A stretch of DNA of 64,000 nucleotides from assembly GCA_964348085.1 (NCBI GenBank), contig CAYGBI010000012.1, positions 1-64,000 on the forward strand, given 5' to 3'. Source of the stretch: VXYL01 sp964348085 (GTDB taxonomy: Bacteria > Pseudomonadota > Gammaproteobacteria > Pseudomonadales > Azotimanducaceae). A program made the position numbers and the translations under genes. Below the pieces are notes generated by a model that saw only the letters and a program-made list of their open reading frames with translations, did no database searches and was not told the origin of the DNA. Shown here piece after piece: positions 43,536 to 52,889 of this stretch (position 1 is the stretch's first letter; each line of letters begins with the position of its first letter).

Positions 43536-44623
43536 TCAGCGCGGTGGTGACGGGCGGCGGCACCGCGGGTCATGTGGTGCCGGCGATTCCGGTGATGCTG
43601 AGGCTGCGCGAAGGCGGCTGCCGAGTGGCGTTCGTCGGCGGCGTCGTCGGCCCCGAGCGGGAGTTGGTGACCGCGCTCGCCATCCCCTATCACGCCGTCC
43701 AGAGCGGCAAGCTTCGGCGCTACTTCTCGCTGCGCAACGTCACGGATTGTTTTCGTATCGTGGCCGGCGTATGGCAGGCGTGGCGGCTGCTGGCGCGCCT
43801 GCGGCCGCAGGTGGTGTTCTCGAAAGGGGGCTTCGTTTCGTTTCCGTGCGTCGTTGGCGCGTGGCTGAACCGCATCCCCGTCGTCGCCCATGAATCGGAC
43901 TTGTCGCCGGGATTGGCCAATCGACTCGCCAAGCCGTTCATCGCCTCGCTGTGCGTCAACTTCCCGGCGACCGCTGTGGGCCGAGACGACCGAGTGTTGG
44001 TCACCGGCACGCCGCTGCGACGGGAACTCTTGGCCGGCGACGCCCGCCGGGGACGAGTGTCGCTCGGGATCGACGCGACGGCTAGGGAGGACAAGCGCGT
44101 GCTGTTGGTGGTGGGCGGCAGCTTGGGCGCGGCGACGCTGAACCAAGTGGTGCGCGAGGCGCTCGATGAACTGCTCCTCGAGCACGTCGTCGTTCACATT
44201 TGCGGCTCGGGCAAGACGGCCAGCGAACTGGCCGACAAACCCGGCTATGTGCAGCGCGAGTATGTCAACGAAGGATGGGGCGATATAATCGCCGCCGCCG
44301 ATTTGGTGGTTTCGCGCGCCGGCGCGAATGCCCTCTACGAGTGGTTGTCGTTGGGCAAGCCGCACCTCTTGGTGCCGTTGCCGGCTTCCGCGAGCCGGGG
44401 CGACCAAATCGAGAACGCGGCCTATGCGGCCGACAACGGCTGGAGTTTGGTGATTGCCGAACATGAACTGAATGCAACGACATTGGTTGCCGGCATCGCT
44501 AAGCTCGCGGCTCTTTCGCCCGACATTCGTCGCCGACTGAAGACGTTCACCAGCCGCGACAGCACCGCGCTCATCGTCCGCGAACTCGAACGCGCCGCGG
44601 TAGTCAAGCAACGACACGAGTAG
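43526..44623 (+). CDS. MurG-like UDP-N-acetylglucosamine transferase, divergent paralogue
   Basis: The 365-residue GT28 protein has VTGGGTAGHVVPAIPVMLRL at the start (normally GGTGGH), VFSKGGFVSFPCVVGAWLNRIPVVAHESD, TGTPLRRELLAG, VVGGSLGAATLNQ and VVSRAGANALYEWLSLGKPHLLVPL followed by ASRGDQIEN. The SRAGAN...ASRGDQ pattern resembles the MurG variant I know from Firmicutes more than proteobacterial MurG, where an HxDxQ-type ending occurs. The gene is outside the dcw cluster. It probably adds GlcNAc to lipid I or a related undecaprenyl acceptor, perhaps as a second copy. The GTG start overlaps hda. Confidence 0.8.
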   Translation: MPLVSAVVTGGGTAGHVVPAIPVMLRLREGGCRVAFVGGVVGPERELVTALAIPYHAVQSGKLRRYFSLRNVTDCFRIVAGVWQAWRLLARLRPQVVFSKGGFVSFPCVVGAWLNRIPVVAHESDLSPGLANRLAKPFIASLCVNFPATAVGRDDRVLVTGTPLRRELLAGDARRGRVSLGIDATAREDKRVLLVVGGSLGAATLNQVVREALDELLLEHVVVHICGSGKTASELADKPGYVQREYVNEGWGDIIAAADLVVSRAGANALYEWLSLGKPHLLVPLPASASRGDQIENAAYAADNGWSLVIAEHELNATTLVAGIAKLAALSPDIRRRLKTFTSRDSTALIVRELERAAVVKQRHE

Positions 44624-44657
44624 GAGGCGCCGCGGCAACGCGACTAAGCGCAACGAG

Positions 44658-45839
44658 ATGTACAGAGTTAGAACCTTCAACCAAATCGCCGCCAAGGGGC
44701 TGGCTCGGTTTCCGGACCACGGCTTCGAGGTCGGCCCGGATGTGGACTACCCGGATGCCGTTTTGCTGCGCAGCCACCGGCTGACCACTGCCGACTTGGC
44801 GGACGGCGTGCGTGCGGTGGCGCGCGCCGGCGCCGGCGTAAACAACGTGCCGGTGGCCGACTGCACCAAGCGCGGCATCGTCGTTTTCAATACCCCCGGG
44901 GCCAACGCCAACTCGGTGAAGGAACTTGTGCTGGCGGCGTTGCTGCTGTCGTCGCGCGACGTGCTCGGGGGATTCGACTACGTGCGCTCGCTGGCGAGCG
45001 TCGCCGACGAGCACGAGCTGCACCGCCTAGTGGAGCAGGAGAAGCGCCGCTTCAAGGGGCATGAAGTGGCCGGGCGCGCGTTGGGCATCGTCGGCCTCGG
45101 CGCCATTGGCTCTCGGGTGGCGCGAGCCGCCTTGAATCTAGGCATGGAGGTGTTGGGCTACGACCCGGCCCTGTCGGTGGATGCCGCTTGGCGTTTGCCC
45201 AGCGACGTGAAACCCATGGCGAACTTGCCGACGCTTTTCGCCCGCTCCGACTATGTGACCTTGCACATCCCCGCCATAGCCGAAAACCTCCGCATGGTGG
45301 ATGCGAAGGCGCTCGCGCAGTTCAAGCCCGGCGCGGTGCTGCTCAACTTCGCTCGTCAAGAAGTGGTGGACGAGGCGGCGGTGAGAGACGCGCTGACCGC
45401 AGGCAAGTTGCGGGGCTTTTTCGCCGACTTCCCGAGCACCGTGTTGGCTGGCGTCGCCAACGTCCACACCACGCCTCATCTGGGCGCGAGCACTGCGGAA
45501 GCCGAGGAGAACTGCGCGGCGATGGCCGTGGATCAACTGAGCGCCTTCCTGCGCTACGGCAACGTGGCCAATTCCGTCAACTTCCCGGCGGTGACGTTGG
45601 AGCCTGCCGGCGGCTACCGGGTCGGGGTGACCAACATCAATGTCGCCGGCATGTTGGGCCAGCTCATGTCCGTGCTCGCGGACGCCAACATCAACGTGAT
45701 CGACATGATCAACAAAAGTCGTGACGGCGTGGCCTACAACCTAATCGACTTGGACACCGCCCCGAGCGAAACGCTGCTCCACCACATGGCGGCAATCCAG
45801 GATGTGATGAACGTGCGGGTGTTCGACCGAATCGAGTGA
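44658..45839 (+). CDS. serA: D-3-phosphoglycerate dehydrogenase
   Basis: A 393-residue NAD enzyme that oxidises 3-phosphoglycerate for serine synthesis. The substrate domain includes LRSHRLTTADLADGVRAVARAGAGVNNVPV. The NAD-binding block is ALGIVGLGAIGSRVARAALNLG. FFADFPSTVLAGVANVHTTPHLGASTAEAEENCA carries the catalytic His region. A C-terminal ACT domain (GVTNINVAGMLGQLMSVLAD ... INVIDMINKSRDGVAYNLIDLD) may mediate serine feedback. It is of the ~400-residue ACT-only type. Confidence 0.93.
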   Translation: MYRVRTFNQIAAKGLARFPDHGFEVGPDVDYPDAVLLRSHRLTTADLADGVRAVARAGAGVNNVPVADCTKRGIVVFNTPGANANSVKELVLAALLLSSRDVLGGFDYVRSLASVADEHELHRLVEQEKRRFKGHEVAGRALGIVGLGAIGSRVARAALNLGMEVLGYDPALSVDAAWRLPSDVKPMANLPTLFARSDYVTLHIPAIAENLRMVDAKALAQFKPGAVLLNFARQEVVDEAAVRDALTAGKLRGFFADFPSTVLAGVANVHTTPHLGASTAEAEENCAAMAVDQLSAFLRYGNVANSVNFPAVTLEPAGGYRVGVTNINVAGMLGQLMSVLADANINVIDMINKSRDGVAYNLIDLDTAPSETLLHHMAAIQDVMNVRVFDRIE

Positions 45840-45860
45840 TCGGGGCCCGCTCGCGTGGGC

Positions 45861-46478
45861 TTACGGCAGCGGAATCTCGCCGGTCTCGAACGGCACGTTC
45901 CAACCTCGTTGCACTGCCGGACGGTCGGCGATCGCGAGGTACCAACGCCGTAGGTTTGGCAATTTCAGCCAGTCGATGCGGTGCCACGGCCAGCGGGCGA
46001 TCCACGGCCAAGTGGCGATGTCGGCGATGGAGAACTCGTCGGCCAAGTACTCTCGATCTTCGAGGCGACGGTCCAAGACGCCGTAGAGCCGCGACGCTTC
46101 CGCCGCGTAGCGCGCTTCGGCATAGGCGCTCTTGCCGGCGTTGAAACGCAGGAAGTGGTTGGCTTGGCCGAGCATCGGGCCGACGCCTCCCATTTGCAGC
46201 ATCAGCCACTCCAAGGTCGTCCACTTGTCGGTGCCGCCGAGTTTGCCGGTCTTGTCGGCGAGGTAGAGCAAGATGGCGCCGGATTCCATCAGCGACCGTT
46301 CGCCGTCGACGATCGCGGGGATCTTGTTGTTCGGCGAGATGGCGAGGAAATCCGGGGCGAACTGCTCGTCCTTGCCGATGTTCACGGCGTGCGCTCGATA
46401 ATCGAGGCCGAGTTCTTCCAAGGCGATGGAGACCTTGCGCCCATTGGGCGTTGGCCACGTGTAGAGCGCTATGGTCAT
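45861..46478 (-). CDS. Glutathione S-transferase family protein (YfcG-like)
   Basis: The 205-residue protein has an N-terminal thioredoxin-fold half: IALYTWPTPNGRKVSIALEELGLDYRAHAVNI and then QFAPDFLAISPNNKIPAIVDG, with YLADK after SLMESGAILL. NPNxKIP and the ESGAIL block are GSH-binding hallmarks. A helical C-terminal half follows (YPLTERFSIADIATWPWIARW). Nearest by pattern is YfcG/Nu-class GST with disulfide-reductase activity. The start overlaps the DUF4340 stop, so it is likely the last gene of the Gld-type operon. Confidence 0.85.
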   Translation of the reverse strand: MTIALYTWPTPNGRKVSIALEELGLDYRAHAVNIGKDEQFAPDFLAISPNNKIPAIVDGERSLMESGAILLYLADKTGKLGGTDKWTTLEWLMLQMGGVGPMLGQANHFLRFNAGKSAYAEARYAAEASRLYGVLDRRLEDREYLADEFSIADIATWPWIARWPWHRIDWLKLPNLRRWYLAIADRPAVQRGWNVPFETGEIPLP

Positions 46479-47416
46479 GGCGTATCGTCCTCGTCGGCGG
46501 ATTCGTCGTCCGACGCGCTATCCGCCTCCTCGTCCTGCGCGGGTTCGGCAACCAGATCGGCCAAGGTCACGTCCATCTGCTCGGCCGTATAGGAAGAAAT
46601 CTCGTAAGCGCCCATCACCCGGTCCGAAGTCGCGGCATAGGCATCTTCGTCGTCCGCCCCCGGCAACCGATACAGCGAGAAAGTATGCGCCCCGTCTTCG
46701 TCCGTCAACGCGAACGTCACGGTTGGCATCGCCGGCAAGGCCGCGTCGCTGACGCCGAGCACGGTAAGGCCGGTAAAGCGGCCAGCCAGCGTCTCCACCT
46801 TGCCTTGGTCGAGGATCGTGCCGTCGGCCGATGTCCAACCGTCGGCTTCTTCCTTGGTCAACTCGAAGCCGCCTTCCCGACGCAAGGCGGTGAGCGGACG
46901 CTTGGCGCGCAGCAGCGACTTGTCCAGCCAATCGGCTGGCTTCACCCCGGCTTGGTAGTTGGCGAACGTGATTGCGTAGACATCGCCGCCGTCGACATGA
47001 CGGGCGTGCGTCTTGCGATAGCCGGGCGAGGTGCCGAGATAGATGTCGGCCACGGTCTCGTCGCCGGCCTTGAGCGTCAAGTGACGCTGGTAGTTGTCCT
47101 CGGTTACCTCGAAGCGTTCCGCAGTGGCGGCGCTAGTGGCCACTGGCCAGCCGCCGGACGCATTGGCGAGCTTTTCTACCACCTCGTCGACCTTGCCGCC
47201 GTCCGCCGGCACGTCGTTCGGCAGCAGCCACTTGTCTTCGGCTTTGACGAGGGTGAGCTCGCCTTCGTCGTCCGCCACCGTGACGGTGTCCACCACGCCG
47301 GCGTCGAAGCGCAAGAACGGCTCCGGCTCCGTCACGCCGCCGGCACGGGCCGCGAGCAACGCGCCGATCAGCGCCAACTGGATTGCCAAGGCGGCGATTA
47401 AGGTGTTTCGACTCAT
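46475..47416 (-). CDS. DUF4340 membrane-anchored protein of Gld-type ABC operon
   Basis: The 313-residue protein has one N-terminal membrane helix (TLIAALAIQLALIGALLAA), then VDTVTVADDEGELTLVKAEDKWLLPND, characteristic of DUF4340. The C-terminus is strongly acidic (EPAQDEEADSASDDESADED). Such proteins accompany GldG-like auxiliary components and ABC transporters in many Gammaproteobacteria. The role is unknown; likely a periplasmic part of the complex. Start overlaps the GldFG stop. Confidence 0.85.
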   Translation of the reverse strand: MSRNTLIAALAIQLALIGALLAARAGGVTEPEPFLRFDAGVVDTVTVADDEGELTLVKAEDKWLLPNDVPADGGKVDEVVEKLANASGGWPVATSAATAERFEVTEDNYQRHLTLKAGDETVADIYLGTSPGYRKTHARHVDGGDVYAITFANYQAGVKPADWLDKSLLRAKRPLTALRREGGFELTKEEADGWTSADGTILDQGKVETLAGRFTGLTVLGVSDAALPAMPTVTFALTDEDGAHTFSLYRLPGADDEDAYAATSDRVMGAYEISSYTAEQMDVTLADLVAEPAQDEEADSASDDESADEDDTP

Positions 47417-50367
47417 GACGATACTCCCAATTGCGCTTGGTACGCCTGCTTGCTCGCCGCGCGCCGCTGACGGCTGATGCCGAACACGAGGCCGAGCCCG
47501 GCCAATGCCAAACCGTAGTTGACGTATTCCCACACCCGTTGTTGTTGTTCCGGCATCGGGTCCAGCGTGCGGTTGAAGTGACCACGCCCGCGAATACCGA
47601 GCAAAGACTCGTCCTCGACCGCCCAATCGACGACATTGGCCATTAGCGCCAGCGAGTTCGTATAGATGGTCCCGTCCGCCGAGCCGATCATGCGCACCGT
47701 CTGGTCGGCCAAGAAGTCGTCCGAGCCGAGGACGATCAGGCGGGCGGATTCCGGCGACCTTTCGATCACCGTGGTAACGGTTCCCAAGGTGTCCTCGTCT
47801 TCGTTCTCTTCACCTTCTCCGCCCTCTTCGCCGTCCTCGCCGTGGTCGTGCTCCGCCCCGATTTCATTCGGCTCGTCGGCGGCAGGCGCTTCGTCTTCCA
47901 TAAGCGGCGACTCGTCGAAGTAGGAGTCGAACCGCCCGGCCACCATCACGCCCAAGAGCTGGGTGTCCTGCTCGCCGACGGGCGTGTAGACGACATCGCC
48001 GGCGGCGCCCAAGTTGGGCATGATGTCGGTGGAGGTGGAACGCCAACTCGCCGGAGAACTGGAAATCAGCGGGGTGACGACACGCGCCGCGTTGGCCTCT
48101 TCGTCTACATCGACAGGGGACGCCCAAGCCATCGTGAGCTGCGACAACTCGGCGGTGAACGGCAAGTCTTGGTTCAGTCCGTCTTCCCGCACGTCGATGA
48201 AGTAGGGGTAGTCGCGCAACTGCACGTCTTGAAAGCGGAAGCCGGCCACTTCCCGGACCACCGGCACGGGAAAGGCCGCGTTTTGCGGATCCATGACGAA
48301 CGACTCGTCGAGCGTCACGCCATGGTGTTCGAGCCAGCCCTCCAGGCCGGACTGCACGCGGGTCGCGTACAACGACTGCTGGGCCAAGGTCGCGCGGTAG
48401 CTGCCGGCGGCAATCACCACGGTGCCGCCACGCATCAGGAACTGATCCACGGCGAACACCGCTTTGTCGTCCAAGTTGGCCGGATCAACCACCATCAACA
48501 CGTCCGCCGAGGCGGTGACTACGCCATCGCTCAAGGCCGCGCTATCAACGTCGAAATCCGCGCTTAACACTTCGCGCAGGCTTTGGAACTCGTTGCCGGG
48601 CGGTTGCCGCATCTGCATTTGCTGCTGCATGTACGGCGGCAACGCCTCTGGCGCGGAAAACGCCACTGTCTTCAAGAGGCCGGTGGCGAAACGCTTCAAC
48701 CCCTCTTCGATGCTTCGCCGCAGGCCATCGGCATCGAGCGAATCCGGCAGCGGCAACTGCAACACGGTGTCGCCGTCGGACAGCGTGAGATAGAAATAGA
48801 AGGTGTTGAGGTCGAACAGGCTCGCCGCCATGGGGCGAAAGCCGTAGTCGTCGGCGATTTGCTGCGCGACCTCGCCGGTGCCGGCGTCCGGGTCGATGAT
48901 CTCGGCGGTAAGCGTGCCGCTCGACTCGGCCGCCAACTCGCCAAGCACGGTGTCGAGTTCCGCGCGCAGTTCCGCCAATGTCGCCGGCAGGCGTTCGTCG
49001 GCGGAAATGTAGCCCGTGAACTCGACCGGCGTGCTTACGCTGTCGAAGATGCTGCCGCCGCCCTGAAAGCCGTACAGCACTTTCTTGACGGCTCGGGTAA
49101 TGGCGTACTCCGGGTTCTTGAGCCGCACGTCCAAGTCCGCTTCGCCGCGCACCTTCACCTCGATGAGGTCGCGAAAGCCCAGCACTTCGTACTCGTCGCC
49201 GTACTGCACCAGCACGTCGAAGTACGAGTTCACCAAGCTCGCTTGGTACCGGTCCGCGACCTGGAAGGGCACCGGGCGAATGCCGTACTTGGTGTTCGCC
49301 TCGTCTTCAAGCTCCGGATTTTGCGCCGGATCGATCAGTTCTAGCCGCACTTGGCCGCCACCGGCCACCTCGTACTCGGTCAAGAGATCCTGAAGCTGCG
49401 GCGTCAGCGGCGCCAGTAACGGATGCGTCTTGGCGCTGAAGTAGCCGCGCAACAGCAACGGCTCGCGCAACTCCCGCACATAGCTCTTGGTGGCGTCGGA
49501 AATCGAATACTGATTGCCTTCGGTGACATCCCAGCGCAGGAAGTTCACCGACGCCAGCCAGAGGTTGGCGACGAGGAAGTTGGCCGCCACCAAGGCCAGC
49601 ATCGTGCGCCGCTGCATGTGGCGCCGGGCATTCCCGTCGGCCGCCCAGCCTTGGGCATCGACGGCGTATATGTTGATGGCGACGAACACCACAAGCACGG
49701 AGACGTAGAAATACAGATCACGCAGATCCAGAACGCCTCGGGTAATGGACTCGAAGCGCGAACCCGCGCCGATGGCGCGCAGCCAGTCCGCCACTTGGTG
49801 GCTCGCCAACTCGGTCAGGAACGGGCTGCCGATCAAGTAGAACGCGCCGCAGCCGAATACGCCGAGAATGAGCGCCACGATTTGGTTGTCCGTCCTAGCG
49901 CTGGCGACGAGACCGATGCTCAAGTATGCGCCGCCGAGCAGCGCGGCAGCGATATAGCCGGCGAACACCGGCCCCCAGTCCAAGTCGCCGAGCATGGCGA
50001 CGGTAATCGGCAGCGGCAGCGTCAATGCCAGCGCGATGGCGAGTAATCCCCAACAGGCGAGCAGCTTGCCGACCACGAAGTCCGCGCTGCTCGCCGGCAC
50101 GGTGACCACCAACTCCAACGTGCCGGCGCGCCGCTCGTCGCTCCAAGCGCGCATGGTGAGCGCCGAGGCGAGGAAGATCAGCAGCACGGGCAGCCACTCG
50201 AACATCGGCCGTACGTCGGAGATGTTGCGGGCGAAGAACGCCTCGCCCCAGAAGAACACGAACAGCGTGACGGCAAGGAACGCCGCTAGGAACAGGTAGG
50301 CGATCGGCGAGATGAAGAAGAGCGCGAGTTCCTTGCGCGCGATGCGAAGGGCGTTGTCGATTCTCAT
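47413..50367 (-). CDS. Fused GldF-like ABC-2 permease and GldG-like auxiliary protein
   Basis: A 984-residue fusion. Residues 1-240 are an ABC-2 permease with six helices (FISPIAYLFLAAFLAVTLFVFF, ALTMRAWSDERRAGTLELVVTVP). A seventh helix near 262 (TMLALVAANFLVANLWLASV) starts the GldG part, with the periplasmic ABC_transp_aux domain (VLMVVDPANLDDKAVFAVDQFL ... GGTVVIAAGSY). A highly acidic insertion (HGEDGEEGGEGEENEDEDT) and a terminal helix (YVNYGLALAGLGLVFGI) end the protein. In Bacteroidetes GldF and GldG are separate genes needed for gliding; in Gammaproteobacteria this system is not about gliding and its substrate is unknown. It lies between the ATPase and DUF4340 with 4-nt overlaps. Confidence 0.92.
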   Translation of the reverse strand: MRIDNALRIARKELALFFISPIAYLFLAAFLAVTLFVFFWGEAFFARNISDVRPMFEWLPVLLIFLASALTMRAWSDERRAGTLELVVTVPASSADFVVGKLLACWGLLAIALALTLPLPITVAMLGDLDWGPVFAGYIAAALLGGAYLSIGLVASARTDNQIVALILGVFGCGAFYLIGSPFLTELASHQVADWLRAIGAGSRFESITRGVLDLRDLYFYVSVLVVFVAINIYAVDAQGWAADGNARRHMQRRTMLALVAANFLVANLWLASVNFLRWDVTEGNQYSISDATKSYVRELREPLLLRGYFSAKTHPLLAPLTPQLQDLLTEYEVAGGGQVRLELIDPAQNPELEDEANTKYGIRPVPFQVADRYQASLVNSYFDVLVQYGDEYEVLGFRDLIEVKVRGEADLDVRLKNPEYAITRAVKKVLYGFQGGGSIFDSVSTPVEFTGYISADERLPATLAELRAELDTVLGELAAESSGTLTAEIIDPDAGTGEVAQQIADDYGFRPMAASLFDLNTFYFYLTLSDGDTVLQLPLPDSLDADGLRRSIEEGLKRFATGLLKTVAFSAPEALPPYMQQQMQMRQPPGNEFQSLREVLSADFDVDSAALSDGVVTASADVLMVVDPANLDDKAVFAVDQFLMRGGTVVIAAGSYRATLAQQSLYATRVQSGLEGWLEHHGVTLDESFVMDPQNAAFPVPVVREVAGFRFQDVQLRDYPYFIDVREDGLNQDLPFTAELSQLTMAWASPVDVDEEANAARVVTPLISSSPASWRSTSTDIMPNLGAAGDVVYTPVGEQDTQLLGVMVAGRFDSYFDESPLMEDEAPAADEPNEIGAEHDHGEDGEEGGEGEENEDEDTLGTVTTVIERSPESARLIVLGSDDFLADQTVRMIGSADGTIYTNSLALMANVVDWAVEDESLLGIRGRGHFNRTLDPMPEQQQRVWEYVNYGLALAGLGLVFGISRQRRAASKQAYQAQLGVSS

Positions 50368-51278
50368 CGCTTGTCCTCCTGCGCGCCGCCTGCGCTGACT
50401 TCCCGGAACACGGTCTCCAAGTCGCGCTTTTCCGCCGCCAAGCCGTGGATGGCGACCCCCGCGGCGACCAAGCGCTTCGCAAGTTCCGCCGTTCGCGCCT
50501 CGTCCGGCGAACTGTCGAACTCGATCGAGAAGCCACTCGCACTCGGCATCACCTTGGCAAACCCGTCGACTGCCATGCGCACGTCGTCTTGCCCTGCGTC
50601 GGTGGTCAACGTCACCCGCGAGCTTTCCTTCAACGCGGCCAGTCGCTCGTCAAGCGCCAATTCACCGGCGCGCAAGATCATCACCCGGTCACACACGGCA
50701 TCCACCTCTTGCATGATGTGCGTGGAGAGAATCACCGTGGCTTTCCGGGCCAAGCGGCGGATCAGATCGCGCATGTGCTGGGTTTGCCCGGGATCCAAAC
50801 CGTTGGTGGGTTCGTCCAAGATCAACAGCCGCGGTTCGTGGATGATGGCTTGCGCCACGCCCACCCGCTGTTGATAGCCGCGCGAAAGTATGCCGACGGC
50901 GTCGTACGCCCGCTCCGCCAAATCGGTTGCGTCCAACACGGCACGCAACGCGGCCGGTCGGTCGGACACGCTGCGCAGCGCCGCTACGTAGTCCAGATAC
51001 TCCACCACGGTCATCTCTGGATACACGGGACAGTTTTCCGGCAGATAGCCAAGCTGCCTCTGCACCGTCTCCGGCGCTTCCCAGACATCCACGCCATCCA
51101 CCAGCGCCCGGCCGGCGCTCGGCTCCAAGTAGCCGGTGAGCATCTTCATCGTCGTCGTTTTGCCGGCCCCGTTATGGCCCAACAGCCCGACGATTTCGCC
51201 GCCGCCGATGGCGAAGCTGACGGCGTCCACCGCCAGCGTATCGCCGTACCGGCGCGTTAATCCCTCCGCGTCGATCAC
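50364..51278 (-). CDS. ABC transporter ATPase (GldA-like)
   Basis: A 304-residue nucleotide-binding subunit. Walker A is LLGHNGAGKTTTMKML, the Q-loop is in RQLGYLPENCPVYPEMTVVEYL, the signature is ILSRGYQQRVGVAQAI (LSRGYQQRV), and Walker B is LLILDEPTNGLDPGQ. The C-terminal domain (residues 225 onward) is a regulatory region typical of GldA/NatA proteins. I chose the GTG at 51278 because AGGAGG lies 11 nt upstream and it gives a normal N-terminus (DAEGLTRRYGDTLAVD). It begins the operon ATPase-GldFG-DUF4340-GST. Confidence 0.93.
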   Translation of the reverse strand: MIDAEGLTRRYGDTLAVDAVSFAIGGGEIVGLLGHNGAGKTTTMKMLTGYLEPSAGRALVDGVDVWEAPETVQRQLGYLPENCPVYPEMTVVEYLDYVAALRSVSDRPAALRAVLDATDLAERAYDAVGILSRGYQQRVGVAQAIIHEPRLLILDEPTNGLDPGQTQHMRDLIRRLARKATVILSTHIMQEVDAVCDRVMILRAGELALDERLAALKESSRVTLTTDAGQDDVRMAVDGFAKVMPSASGFSIEFDSSPDEARTAELAKRLVAAGVAIHGLAAEKRDLETVFREVSAGGAQEDKR

Positions 51279-51488
51279 CTTGGCACACGCCTCCTCTAGC
51301 GTTTCCTTAGCCCGCCCTAATCGCTCGCACGCGATCCTTAAGCGCCGCGAAAGATACAAAGCTCAAGAGCGTGTTTCCAGCCCTTGACCAGCGGCGCCGG
51401 CGCGACGGCTAGCCGTTGAGGTTACACTTCGGCTGTCTGTCGGCCTACGGCGACGCAAACTGGGTTGTTGCAGCACGCACGTTCACCT

Positions 51489-52889
51489 ATGCCAGTGACA
51501 TCTGACGAACAGTTGGCACTCCCGCCAACAAACGGTGGCGAACAGGCCGATATGTTCGCTGCACAGCTGCGGGTAGGCGACTCCGGCAGCGACGCGAGAG
51601 GAAGCGCGGCCTTCCGCGACCCTGCTTTCATGGCCAACCGAGACGCGCCCGTACACCGCTGGGTGCCGTGGATCGCCGGCTATTCCAAACACTTCGTGGC
51701 CGACGCCTTGGCACGCTTCACCAACGGTCCGGGCGTCGTCCTCGATCCGTTCGCCGGTGTCGGGACGACACTCGTCGAGGCCGACTTGGCGGGTCACCAA
51801 GCGGTGGGGTTCGAGATAAACCCGTATGCCGTCTTTGTCGCACGCACGAAGTTGCGGGCACACCGGGCGATGGCGGAGCAAGTGCGGAGTGCCATTCGTG
51901 CGTTCGACGCCTTCAGCCGCCAAACGCGCCGCGAAGGTACGGAGCCGGCGCTGGCACCGCCTTCTGGTTTCCGTACGCGGGCACCGTTCTACAGCCCGAA
52001 GGTGCAACGCAAGGTGCTGCTTTCCTTGGAGTTCATACGCCGGCAAGACGAGTTGGTGGGGGATCTGTTCCGGCTCGCGTTCGCCGCGACGATGGTGGAC
52101 TACTCCAACTATTCCTACGAGCCGAGCCTTGGTCGCAAGGCCGCAGTTGGGCGTGCCGACGTAAACGACTTCCCGGTGATGGAGACGCTCGCTGCTAAGG
52201 TCGGCCAAATGGCTACCGACGTGACTTGGTATATGCACGCTCGCGTCAACCGCGAACGCCCGGACGGCTGCGTTTACGAAGGCTCGTTCTTCGACAGCTA
52301 CCAACGCATCGAACGTGGCAGCGTGGACTTGCTCATCACCTCGCCACCGTATCTGAACAACTACCACTACAACCGCAACACCCGCCCGCATCTCTATTGG
52401 CTGGGGTTCTGCCAGTCGCCGCACGATTTGAAACTTCTGGAGCCGCTGAACTTCGGCACGTATTGGCAGCACGCAAGAGACTTGCCGCACGTCGATCTCG
52501 ATCCAGCCATTACCGCCCCGGAAATCCAAGAGACGCTCGACGAGTTACGCAGTAAAAACCCTGACAAGGGCATCTACGGCGGGCGCGGGTGGGCGAACTA
52601 TGCGACCCTGTATTTCAACGACTGTGCTCGCTTCGCGACCGCGGCCAGGTGGTGTCTGCGGCCTGGCACTAAGGCGCTGGTGGTGATCGGCAACAGCATT
52701 CTCCAAGGCGTGCCGATTCCGACGGATCGCTTTCTTGCCAAGATCGCCGAGGCGCACGGGCTTGAACTTATCGCCATCCATGTGCCGCGCAATACCCGAG
52801 TGGGCAACAGCATCGTCAACTCCAGTGTCCGCACCGGCGGCGGCAACCATCGACTCTACGAATCCGTCGTTGAACTGCGCCGACCATAA
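51489..52889 (+). CDS. DNA amino-methyltransferase (SPPY type), R-M system partner
   Basis: The 466-residue enzyme has motif I as VVLDPFAGVGTTLVEADLAGH and motif IV as LLITSPPYLNNYHYNRN; the Ser-Pro-Pro-Tyr tetrapeptide is typical of N4-cytosine methyltransferases, less so of N6-adenine ones. Motif I precedes motif IV by about 200 residues, with a target-recognition region between (YSPKVQRKVLLSLEFIRRQDE). It ends NSSVRTGGGNHRLYESVVEL. The start shown (ATG 51489) is uncertain; TTG at 51465 is also in frame. Its stop overlaps the downstream endonuclease by one base, so it is the protecting methylase. Confidence 0.85.
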   Translation: MPVTSDEQLALPPTNGGEQADMFAAQLRVGDSGSDARGSAAFRDPAFMANRDAPVHRWVPWIAGYSKHFVADALARFTNGPGVVLDPFAGVGTTLVEADLAGHQAVGFEINPYAVFVARTKLRAHRAMAEQVRSAIRAFDAFSRQTRREGTEPALAPPSGFRTRAPFYSPKVQRKVLLSLEFIRRQDELVGDLFRLAFAATMVDYSNYSYEPSLGRKAAVGRADVNDFPVMETLAAKVGQMATDVTWYMHARVNRERPDGCVYEGSFFDSYQRIERGSVDLLITSPPYLNNYHYNRNTRPHLYWLGFCQSPHDLKLLEPLNFGTYWQHARDLPHVDLDPAITAPEIQETLDELRSKNPDKGIYGGRGWANYATLYFNDCARFATAARWCLRPGTKALVVIGNSILQGVPIPTDRFLAKIAEAHGLELIAIHVPRNTRVGNSIVNSSVRTGGGNHRLYESVVELRRP

